A stretch of 12,558 nucleotides of DNA from assembly GCA_041645495.1 (NCBI GenBank), contig JBAZPZ010000057.1:1-12558 (forward strand), read 5' to 3'. This stretch comes from 0-14-0-20-45-22 sp041645495 (GTDB lineage Bacteria > Fidelibacterota > UBA2242). Positions 6,175 through 12,558 of this stretch are shown in pieces (within the stretch, counting starts at the first letter, position 1; each line of letters begins with the position of its first letter). Under the pieces are notes generated by a model. That model searched no databases. It worked only from the letters and a program-made list of their open reading frames with translations, and was not told the origin of the DNA. A program made the translations under genes and the position numbers.

Positions 6175-8508
6175 TCAATTCTCCATCGATCGTTCTTTTT
6201 TTACCACTGCGCTTGCAATAACCGCTTGTCCGACAGAAATTCCACCGTCGTTCGGCGGAACGTGCCGATGCGTCCAGACTCGAAATCCGTTCTCTTTCAA
6301 AAGATCGCTCAACATTGTCAGCAGGTGAATATTCATAAAAACGCCACCGCTCAACACAACATCGTTGACACCAGTCGATCGTCGCGCTTTTTCCGTCGCC
6401 TCTGAAAGCACGATCGCGAGACCACAGTGAAATTTCACAGAAATCGTCCCTGGATTCATGCCGTTTAAAACATCACCGACGACACTTTTAATGACTTCTT
6501 TCCAATCGAGGATAATCATATCGTTTTGGGTTTCAATCCCGAAAGGATAGCCGTCAACATTTTCGTCGGTAATTGTTTGTTCGAATTCAATCGCCGCCTG
6601 CCCTTCATAATGAACATGATTCCGGATTCCGGCAACCGCCGCAACGCCGTCGAACAATCGCCCGCAACTCGAAGTGCTTGGCGTATTTATCTGATTCTCA
6701 ACCGCTTTCAGGATTATTTTCAAGTCGTCCGGTTTGACGGTTTTTAAAAACGGCAAGCCAAATTCGACAAACCTGTTTCCAAAAACCCGATGCAAATAAC
6801 CAACCGCCATCTGCCACGGATTTCTTATCGCCGAGTTTCCGCCTGGCATTCCAACGGTCGCAAAATGCGCCAATCGCCTAAATCCGTCGAATTCAGCCAA
6901 TAAAATCTCGCCGCCCCAAATCGTTCCGTCGATCCCAAAACCGGTTCCGTCCAGAACAATCGCCAAAGCCCGACGAACGCCATTTTCCGCCATGCAAGAA
7001 ACCGCGTGTGCATGATGATGTTGAACGCCGACTTTTCGGATCGGTTTTCCCGAGATCGTTGCGGCAGGATGATCGAAAGCAAAGCGCGTGCTGAGATAAT
7101 CCGGATGAAAGTCGTAGGCGACGATTTCAGGTTCAATATTGAATACTTTCTGGTAATGTTGAATGCCGGATTCAAACGACCGCAGAACCTCAATATTTTC
7201 CATGTCTCCGATATGCTGACTGAGAAATATGTGATTGTTTTTCGCCAGCGCGAATGTGTTTTTTTGTTCGGCGCCGCAGGCTAAAACGGGTTGATCGAAT
7301 TTCCAATCCAGCGATATTTGTTCTGGAGAATATCCTCTGGCTTTTCGGATCGGATACTCACGTTCATCCCAGATTCGCACGACGGAGTCATCGCATCGTG
7401 TGTGAATTCGCCGATCGTGCGTTAGGAAATAATCCGCGATAGACGATAGTCTGGCAATCGCATCGTCGTTAGTGAACGCGATCGGTTCGTCGCTCACGTT
7501 TCCACTTGTCATTACCAACGGTTTTTTATAAAAGTGAAAAATCAAATGATGAAGCGGCGAATACGGCAACATCGCGCCGAGAAAGTGGTTCATTGGTGCG
7601 ACCGATGCGGAAATCTGCCTTCCAACCTTTTTCCTGAGTAAAACAATCGGATGTGTAACTTGCTGAAGCAGAGCGCGTTCGGCGTCGGATATTTCACAAT
7701 ATTCTTCAATCATCGCCAGATTCGGAAACATCACGGCAAACGGTTTATCCTCGCGGAATTTTCGGGCACGAAGCGCGGCAACGGCCGGTTCATTCTCCGC
7801 ATTACAGGAAAGATGAAACCCGCCGATTCCTTTGACGGCGACAATTTTTCCATCGGAATAAATTCGGGAAAGAGTCTGAAAAATCGCTTCGTTTTGAGAC
7901 GAATCGCCGCCAATGAGTTCAATTGCTGCATCATTACTGAAAAGTCGGACGCGGGGACCGCAAACAGGACAAGCGTTCGGTTGCGCATGGAAACGACGAT
8001 TCACAGGATTTTCATACTCACGTTGACAGTCCGGACACATCACAAAATCCTGCATTGTCGTCAATTTTCGGTCATACGGAACGTCCAGCGTTATCGTGAA
8101 TCGAGGTCCGCAATGTGTGCAGTTGGTAAAAGGATACAGGTACCGTCGGTTAGTTCGATCGAATAACTCCTTCAGACAATCGTCACAGACGTCCAGATCC
8201 GGAGAAATACGAGCGGTTTTTTCAGATTCGGATTGGCTGTCGCGGATGCTGAATTGCTGAAACATTTCGCCTTCAGTGATAGTTTGAGTCGATAACTCGT
8301 CTATTCGACTATGCGCCGGAGCATCGATCCGAACGTGCTCGAGAAATTTTTCCAGATCGATTTTTTCGCCTTGAATCAAAATCGTAACACCGGTACTTGT
8401 ATTGGCAACGTAGCCGGTCAACCTACACTCATTCGCCAACCGGTAAACAAACGGTCTGAATCCAACGCCTTGAACAATACCCGAAATACTAAGTCTGTAA
8501 GTTGACAA
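6175..8508 (-). CDS. hypF: Carbamoyltransferase HypF
   Basis: Multidomain enzyme of 777 residues that uses carbamoyl phosphate and ATP to carbamoylate the C-terminal cysteine of HypE. In order: an acylphosphatase-like domain (about 1-90; GIVQGVGFRPFVYRLA), two zinc fingers each CxxC-18-CxxC (C108/C111/C130/C133 and C158/C161/C180/C183), a YrdC/Sua5-like domain (about 205-390; KGIGGFHLSCNA, KPFAVM, TSGNVSDEPI) and a Kae1/TobZ-like carbamoyltransferase domain (about 405-770) with VQHHHAH at 495-501, DGTGFGIDGTIWGGE at 520-534 and a late LSGGVFMN motif. All catalytic motifs look intact and length is normal. The start is TTG 8508: an in-frame TAG lies 18 bases upstream with no other start between, and GGAGGG sits just before it. 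It heads the hyp cluster. Confidence 0.98.
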   Translation of the reverse strand: MSTYRLSISGIVQGVGFRPFVYRLANECRLTGYVANTSTGVTILIQGEKIDLEKFLEHVRIDAPAHSRIDELSTQTITEGEMFQQFSIRDSQSESEKTARISPDLDVCDDCLKELFDRTNRRYLYPFTNCTHCGPRFTITLDVPYDRKLTTMQDFVMCPDCQREYENPVNRRFHAQPNACPVCGPRVRLFSNDAAIELIGGDSSQNEAIFQTLSRIYSDGKIVAVKGIGGFHLSCNAENEPAVAALRARKFREDKPFAVMFPNLAMIEEYCEISDAERALLQQVTHPIVLLRKKVGRQISASVAPMNHFLGAMLPYSPLHHLIFHFYKKPLVMTSGNVSDEPIAFTNDDAIARLSSIADYFLTHDRRIHTRCDDSVVRIWDEREYPIRKARGYSPEQISLDWKFDQPVLACGAEQKNTFALAKNNHIFLSQHIGDMENIEVLRSFESGIQHYQKVFNIEPEIVAYDFHPDYLSTRFAFDHPAATISGKPIRKVGVQHHHAHAVSCMAENGVRRALAIVLDGTGFGIDGTIWGGEILLAEFDGFRRLAHFATVGMPGGNSAIRNPWQMAVGYLHRVFGNRFVEFGLPFLKTVKPDDLKIILKAVENQINTPSTSSCGRLFDGVAAVAGIRNHVHYEGQAAIEFEQTITDENVDGYPFGIETQNDMIILDWKEVIKSVVGDVLNGMNPGTISVKFHCGLAIVLSEATEKARRSTGVNDVVLSGGVFMNIHLLTMLSDLLKENGFRVWTHRHVPPNDGGISVGQAVIASAVVKKERSMEN

Positions 8509-8510
8509 AT

Positions 8511-8516
8511 CCCTCC
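8511..8516 (-). promoter_or_regulatory. Strong ribosome binding site of hypF
   Basis: GGAGGG on the minus strand, two bases before the TTG start (three if GGAGG is taken as the core). The match to the 16S tail is strong but the spacing is shorter than usual, which together with TTG may moderate initiation. It supports TTG 8508 as the true start. Confidence 0.65.
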
Positions 8517-8551
8517 AGTTACTGATCTAAAAGAACCGCTTCATGTAAAAA

Positions 8552-8587
8552 CCGATTACAATATATCATTGAAAAATAAATAATCGG
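8552..8587. promoter_or_regulatory. Candidate hypF promoter inside a 7-bp inverted repeat
   Basis: On the minus strand TATATT at 8565-8560 is preceded by TG one base away (TGATATATT), an extended -10 element placed about 50 bases before hypF. No good -35 hexamer is seen at 16-18 bases. The element lies between the perfect inverted repeat CCGATTA (8552-8558) and TAATCGG (8581-8587), whose arms could be a dimer's half-sites over the promoter. The surrounding DNA is AT-rich. The promoter call is moderate; the operator call is speculative. Confidence 0.35.
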
Positions 8588-8599
8588 AGAAAAATTTCA

Positions 8600-8749
8600 G
8601 TGAATAGAATTCTTACTTACAGATTCTTTATCTCGCGTATTCCAGATATAGAACACCACTTTATTGTTGACTTCGGTATCCTCGCTGACGATAATTCTCG
8701 ATCTTTCCTAACGAAATACTATGTCAGTTTTGCTAAACAATTGGGATAA
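8600..8749 (+). CDS. Possible small plus-strand ORF of 49 codons, unrecognised
   Basis: The only plus-strand reading frame that could be a gene. It opens with GTG at 8600, has GGAG ten bases upstream (8586-8589), and ends at TAA 8749, overlapping the 3' end of the SRAP gene by 31 bases. The predicted peptide begins NRILTYRFFISRIPDIEHHF and ends SFAKQLG; there is no signal peptide, membrane segment or motif that I recognise. The same 8597-8707 stretch is also open on the minus strand for 36 codons in the mirrored register (IIVSEDTEV, VVFYIWNTRDKE) but without a good start, so the plus-strand frame may be only its shadow, or both may be a decayed gene remnant. The intergenic location is the main support. 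Treat as unproven. Confidence 0.2.
   Translation: MNRILTYRFFISRIPDIEHHFIVDFGILADDNSRSFLTKYYVSFAKQLG
8667..8695 (+). promoter_or_regulatory. Sigma70-like promoter match reading into the SRAP gene antisense
   Basis: TTGACT (8667-8672), 17 bases, then GATAAT (8690-8695): five of six matches in each hexamer at ideal spacing. It points rightwards, so a transcript would run antisense to the end of the SRAP gene. It also lies inside the possible small ORF, so it would not drive that ORF. It may be chance. Confidence 0.3.
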
Positions 8750-9387
8750 TTGTTCCGAACGGAATTGACTAAATTGGAAACAGGATAAAACTCGAGGTCG
8801 CCGGAAAACGGTTTCATCAGATGCGCGGCTGATGTTTGAGGAAAATCCTGACAATCCAACCAGGCGTCGAGCGTGGATTTGGAAAGAATCACCGGCATCC
8901 GCTCGTGGATGAATCGCAGTTGCGTATTCGCAGACGTCGTGATGACCGTATAGGTGAGTTTCTGCGCGCCTGTTGGCGACTCCCACCGATTCCAGAGTCC
9001 AGCCATCGGCAAAATCGCCCCGTTCGGTTGATGAATGAAGAATGGTTGTTTGCGCCCGGCTTCCTGTTTCCATTCGTAATAACCGTCGGAAATCACAACG
9101 CATCGATGAGAATCGATGAGATTGGAAAAAGTCGGCTTTTCAAACAAGGTCTCTGCGCGGGCGTTGATAAAAACCGGCAGTTTGTCCGGATCTTTCGCCC
9201 ATGAAGGAACCAATCCCCACTGCATCATCCGCACGACACGCGCGTTTTCATTCACTAAAATCGGGACGAGATTCGTCGGCGCGATGTTGTAACTCGGCTG
9301 GTAAGTGACGGATTCATCCCACAACTGAATCGAGAGTTCCTCGATGATTTCCATTTTCCCTTTAGTTAACGTCTTACGACCGCACAT
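8719..9387 (-). CDS. SRAP/YedK-HMCES family abasic-site crosslinking protein
   Basis: Protein of 222 residues of the SOS-response-associated peptidase (SRAP) family, which forms a covalent thiazolidine with abasic sites in single-stranded DNA and shields them. Family landmarks are present: MCGR N-terminus with catalytic C2 exposed after Met removal, YNIAPT (N34), WGLVPSWAKD (57-66), NARAET (75-80, R77), DGYYEWK with E105, HERMPV with H161, and PVSNLVN near the C-terminus. Length is typical. The ATG at 9387 is fixed by the required Cys2. Only a weak ribosome binding site is visible. It lies 114 bases downstream of the polymerase gene on the same strand and has its own candidate promoter. The pairing with a DnaE2-like polymerase fits DNA-damage tolerance; I see no LexA box in the gap. 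Confidence 0.96.
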   Translation of the reverse strand: MCGRKTLTKGKMEIIEELSIQLWDESVTYQPSYNIAPTNLVPILVNENARVVRMMQWGLVPSWAKDPDKLPVFINARAETLFEKPTFSNLIDSHRCVVISDGYYEWKQEAGRKQPFFIHQPNGAILPMAGLWNRWESPTGAQKLTYTVITTSANTQLRFIHERMPVILSKSTLDAWLDCQDFPQTSAAHLMKPFSGDLEFYPVSNLVNSVRNNYPNCLAKLT

Positions 9388-9456
9388 AAGTCTTTACAAT
9401 TCAATGAGGTTAGTTATTTCAGATAATTCTCACGTTTTTCAAAGTATCTCTATGTG

Positions 9457-9485
9457 AATATACGCCTTCCATTCAGGAAACTCAA
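9457..9485 (-). promoter_or_regulatory. Candidate sigma70-type promoter of the SRAP gene
   Basis: On the minus strand TTGAGT (9485-9480), 17 bases, then TATATT (9462-9457), giving an untranslated leader of about 60 bases. The -10 matches five of six and the -35 four of six. It lies in the gap after the polymerase stop. No inverted-repeat SOS box of the E. coli or Gram-positive type is seen here. The rest of the 114-base gap shows no terminator with a T tract. Confidence 0.4.
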
Positions 9486-9501
9486 ACCGCTTTTTAATAG
9501 G

Positions 9502-12500
9502 TCAATATTCCTTCGCAAAAGTCACTTCCTTGACCGAGCGTTTATAAATCGCCGCCGATTCTTTGGGCGCCATTTTTTCCGCCGTCTGCTGAAGACTGGC
9601 GAGTTTTTCGACAGTCACGGTGTACGTGCCGTAAGCCTCTTCGACCTTCCCGCGCAGAACGAACAGCGTTTCCCAATGCAACAAATCGCCGAATTGCTTG
9701 TAAACCTCCGGAAACATCACGCACTCGAAAATGTCGGTCTCATCCTCAAACGTAACGAATTCCATCGGCTCTTCCTGCTTGGTAAAGGCAACTTTCCGCG
9801 TGATGTAAACGCCGAGCAGGTTGATCGTCTGCCCAACATAGCACGAGAGATCAATCGCTTTCCTGATTTTTCCATCGAAAACCGGCAGAAATCGCTTCAG
9901 CGGATGTTCGGAAATCGGAAAACCGAACGACTCGATTTCCAGCGACAGAATTTCGTATTCGCTCAATTCCTGACGATGGTTTGCAAACGTCAGCGGTCTG
10001 CGTTCGCCTTTTTGGAGATAAAAACCGGCGACCTTGAACGCGATTTCCTGATGCGTCAATCCGGGCTCCAGATCGGCAAAACAACGGGCATTCGTCAGCG
10101 CCATCGCGTCGGCAAGATCGATATCGATTCTCGACTGAAAATCGTCCAGGGATTGGAAATCGCCAGCCTTCCGCTCCTTGAGAATCTCATCAATCGTCTT
10201 GTCCTGAAGCCGGTTGATCGCCATGAATCCCATCCGGATTTTGTCCTTTCTGCCTTTGTATTCGCGCTGGCTCAGATTGATGTGCGGTGGAAGAATTTGA
10301 ATCCCGAACCGCCGCGCCTCGCTCAAATAGGCATACGCCGAGTAATATCCGCCCTGATTGGTGATAACCGCCGCGAGAAATTCCGCCGGAAAATGCGCCT
10401 TCAAATATGCGCAGGTGAATGATAGCATCGCATACGACGCCGAATGCGGCTTGCAGAACGAATATCCGGAAAACGACTCGATCATCTCCCAAAGTGTATC
10501 CGCCAATTTCTGTGAGTAGCCGCGATTCAGCGCGCCCGTGATGAATTTCTTCTTCCAAATCGGCACCAAATGCGCCAGCGCCTGACGGGAAATGACCTTC
10601 CGGACGTAATCCGACTCGGCGTAGCCGAATCCGGCGATTTCCCGCGCTACCATCGAAACCTGCTCTTCATAAACCATGATGCCGTAACTTTCCTCAAGAC
10701 ATGTCAGGTCGGGATGTAACAGTTTCCACGGCTTGCCGTGAATTCTCTCCAGCATCAGATTGATAAACCGGTTCGCCGCCGGCCGAATGATCGATGAATA
10801 AATCACGACATGCTCAAAATCCACACATCCGGCTTTTTTCAACAGCAGGCGCGTCGCCGGGCTTTCGATATAGAAAATTCCCATCGTCCGTCCGGCTTTC
10901 ATTAGTGCCTCGGTTTCCGGATCGCCGATCGGCTGAATTCTGTGATAATCCATGAACTCGTTCCGGTAAAAACCGATCTGCTTCAGCGTGTCGCGCACGA
11001 CAGCGAGCGAGCGGTTGCCGAGGATGTCGATTTTCAACAAGCCGGAATCTTCAACCTGATCCTTCTCCCACTCGACGATCTGCACGCCTTTCGGAGCCAT
11101 CAACACCGGAACATATTTGCGAATCTCATCCGGTACAACGATCACGCCGCCGGGATGCACTGACGAAATCCGGAAAGCGCCAATTACTTTTTCGCTCTGC
11201 CGGATAATTTCTTCGAGCGTGTCGTCAAGTTCGAGATTTTTGAAACGCGGGTCGGTTTTGATCCACTTCAGAAGTTCCGTCTTTCGCGCAAAATAACCGA
11301 TACGCATGGTCACAGCCTTGATCTCTTCGTTCGATAAGCCATAAACTTTGCCGACTTCGCGAACAGCGGAGCGCGGTTGCATGAAGACCTGACTCGAAAC
11401 CATCGCCGCCCGCTCCTTCCCGTATTTTCTGAAAATATAGTCGAGAATGTCGTCGCGTTCATCCCACGGAAAATCCACGTCGATGTCCGGCATATCGACG
11501 CGCTCCGGATGAATGAACCGCTCAAACCGGAGGTTATATTGAATCGGATCGACTTGCGTAATGCAGAGACAGTAACTGACGATCGATGCGGCGCCCGAAC
11601 CGCGCCCGATGGTCGATTTCGTCTGTTTGACGATATCCCGGACGACGAGAAAATACGGAGCGAAACCTTTTTGCAGGATTATCGAGAGTTCGTACTCTAT
11701 TCGCTGTTTGACAGCATCGGTTATCTCGCCATACCGAACCTTCGCGCCGTCGTAAACCAGAGCGCGGAGTTGCTTGTTGGCAAGATTAGTCTCCTTGAGC
11801 GATAATCCTGGAAAAATCGTATTTGTGTAAGTCCAGTCGGTTTTGCAACGCTCGGCAAGATACTGGGAATTGTTGATCGCGTCGAGACTGTTCGGAAAGA
11901 GTTCGACAATTTCCTTTTCGGACCGAAAATAATGCCGGTCACTCTTGAAATCTTCCGCCGTCAATTGCGAAAGCGTGGCGTTTTTATCGATTGCCCGAAG
12001 GATTTTATGCGTCTTCGAATCGTCGGATTTCAGAAAATAGACGTCGCCGGTCGCCACGATTTCCAGCGTAAATTGCGTCGCCAACCGCCGCGCCTCGCGC
12101 TCCGAAACGCCCGGTCGGAGTTCGACATACAGATGCGTTGATGGAACGAATTGTGCGAGTTCCGCCAGAACTTTTTCCTGATGCGCAAGCACGAAAAGTC
12201 CTTTCCGGTTTGGTTTCAGGATTTCGGTTATCGAGACCGCAGCGCCGTCGTGAACGTGCGAGATCGCCCGGCAGAGATTCTCGTAGCCGTATTGATTTTC
12301 CGCCAACAAAATGACGTCGGCGAACGACGTGACGATATTGGTTCCCGCTATCGGATTGATGCCCTGTTCCTTCGCCCATTGAACAAATCGGATGAAGCCG
12401 TAAAGCCCGTTGATTTCCGTCAACGCGAGATGCGTCTGATGAGCCGCTTTCACCTGCGCAATCAATTCCTGCGGCGTCGCCGTGCCGGACATTTTCGAGA

Positions 12501-12531
12501 AAGTGGAATGTGTGTTGAGATTGACGAACAT
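9502..12531 (-). CDS. DNA polymerase III alpha subunit, secondary DnaE2/ImuC-like form
   Basis: C-family DNA polymerase of 1009 residues, shorter than replicative DnaE (about 1160) and lacking its C-terminal tau-binding region. N-terminal PHP domain (about 1-200) has lost metal ligands: LNTHS instead of HxH, LTEIN instead of a TDH motif, GDVYFL instead of an H-containing turn. The palm is intact: GRGSGAA (309-315), PDIDVDF giving catalytic D349 and D351, and KIDILG giving D502. Finger-domain SYSFCKPHSASYA-type motif (GYSFCKPHSASYA) is present, then a helix-hairpin-helix region and an OB fold near the C-terminus (LLGVYITRKV ... VTFEDETDIFECVMFP). The start is ATG 12531; an in-frame GTG at 12537 would add two residues and a TAA blocks anything longer. 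The SRAP neighbour supports a translesion role. imuA/imuB partners are not in the window. It could instead be an unusual second DnaE. Confidence 0.85.
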   Translation of the reverse strand: MFVNLNTHSTFSKMSGTATPQELIAQVKAAHQTHLALTEINGLYGFIRFVQWAKEQGINPIAGTNIVTSFADVILLAENQYGYENLCRAISHVHDGAAVSITEILKPNRKGLFVLAHQEKVLAELAQFVPSTHLYVELRPGVSEREARRLATQFTLEIVATGDVYFLKSDDSKTHKILRAIDKNATLSQLTAEDFKSDRHYFRSEKEIVELFPNSLDAINNSQYLAERCKTDWTYTNTIFPGLSLKETNLANKQLRALVYDGAKVRYGEITDAVKQRIEYELSIILQKGFAPYFLVVRDIVKQTKSTIGRGSGAASIVSYCLCITQVDPIQYNLRFERFIHPERVDMPDIDVDFPWDERDDILDYIFRKYGKERAAMVSSQVFMQPRSAVREVGKVYGLSNEEIKAVTMRIGYFARKTELLKWIKTDPRFKNLELDDTLEEIIRQSEKVIGAFRISSVHPGGVIVVPDEIRKYVPVLMAPKGVQIVEWEKDQVEDSGLLKIDILGNRSLAVVRDTLKQIGFYRNEFMDYHRIQPIGDPETEALMKAGRTMGIFYIESPATRLLLKKAGCVDFEHVVIYSSIIRPAANRFINLMLERIHGKPWKLLHPDLTCLEESYGIMVYEEQVSMVAREIAGFGYAESDYVRKVISRQALAHLVPIWKKKFITGALNRGYSQKLADTLWEMIESFSGYSFCKPHSASYAMLSFTCAYLKAHFPAEFLAAVITNQGGYYSAYAYLSEARRFGIQILPPHINLSQREYKGRKDKIRMGFMAINRLQDKTIDEILKERKAGDFQSLDDFQSRIDIDLADAMALTNARCFADLEPGLTHQEIAFKVAGFYLQKGERRPLTFANHRQELSEYEILSLEIESFGFPISEHPLKRFLPVFDGKIRKAIDLSCYVGQTINLLGVYITRKVAFTKQEEPMEFVTFEDETDIFECVMFPEVYKQFGDLLHWETLFVLRGKVEEAYGTYTVTVEKLASLQQTAEKMAPKESAAIYKRSVKEVTFAKEY

Positions 12532-12542
12532 AATCACTTAAC

Positions 12543-12558
12543 CGCAGAGTTCGCAGAG
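12543..12558. repeat. Two copies of CGCAGAG at a 9-bp period, running off the right edge
   Basis: CGCAGAG occurs at 12543-12549 and 12552-12558, separated by TT, i.e. a 9-bp period like the array at the other edge but with a different unit. It begins just upstream of the polymerase gene and is cut by the window, so copy number is unknown. It is likely an intergenic degenerate tandem repeat. Confidence 0.45.

Noticed and set aside
8751..8762. TTCCG-AA-CGGAA palindrome as an operator or SOS-type box
   Set aside because: It lies within the conserved 3' coding part of the SRAP gene, and its location downstream of the gene gives it no promoter context.
9388..9501. LexA/SOS box upstream of the SRAP gene
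   Set aside because: I looked for CTG-N10-CAG-like and GAAC-N4-GTTC-like sites in the gap and found none.
9454..10422. Plus-strand open frame of 322 codons opposite the polymerase 3' end
   Set aside because: The composition is Arg/Phe-rich shadow sequence and it is fully antisense to the conserved polymerase reading frame.
1..12558. CRISPR array, tRNA, rRNA or insertion sequence
   Set aside because: No regular repeat-spacer pattern, tRNA-like cloverleaf, rRNA segment, transposase frame or terminal inverted repeats were seen; coding genes fill nearly all of the window.

Overview
The window is a compact bacterial segment with every confident gene on the minus strand, so gene order below is given in the direction of transcription (right to left). 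It holds a secondary, DnaE2-like DNA polymerase III alpha subunit, a SRAP/YedK-type abasic-site DNA-protein crosslinking protein, a complete [NiFe]-hydrogenase maturation set in the order hypF-hypC-hypD-hypE-hypA-hypB, and then a four-gene signalling block: a receiver-only response regulator, a stand-alone tandem ACT-domain protein, a cytoplasmic PAS histidine kinase and a NarL/FixJ-type response regulator. A full hyp set implies a host that makes a [NiFe]-hydrogenase, hence probably an anaerobe or facultative anaerobe. I cannot assign a phylum from this sequence. Base composition is roughly balanced, non-ATG starts are common, and short 9-bp-period repeats lie at both edges of the window.

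Layout. 12531-9502: dnaE2-like polymerase, complete, with a degenerate repeat touching its upstream side at the window edge. 9501-9388: short gap with a plausible sigma70-type promoter for the SRAP gene (9387-8719). 8718-8509: a 210-bp AT-rich gap with no convincing gene but several interesting signals: an extended -10 element and a 7-bp inverted repeat upstream of hypF, a possible 49-codon plus-strand ORF and a plus-strand promoter look-alike. 8508-2720: hypFCDEAB, tightly packed (gaps of 6, -4, 3, 34 and 8 bases), so almost certainly one transcription unit. 2675-40: signalling genes, starting 44 bases after hypB with no visible terminator or strong promoter between, and themselves tightly packed or overlapping (ATGA overlap between kinase and regulator). 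38-3: a 9-bp tandem repeat begins right after the last stop codon.

How the genes work together. HypF and HypE make the cyanide ligands from carbamoyl phosphate, HypC and HypD carry and assemble the Fe(CN)2CO unit, and HypA and HypB insert nickel. No hydrogenase structural gene or maturation endopeptidase lies in the window, so the target enzyme must be encoded elsewhere. The kinase/regulator pair is a standard phosphorelay (PAS input, HisKA_3-type kinase, NarL-type DNA-binding output). The ACT protein looks like the detached regulatory half of an aspartokinase and sits directly before the kinase, which suggests, without proving it, a small-molecule input to the relay. The polymerase and SRAP protein form a separate DNA-damage-tolerance neighbourhood.
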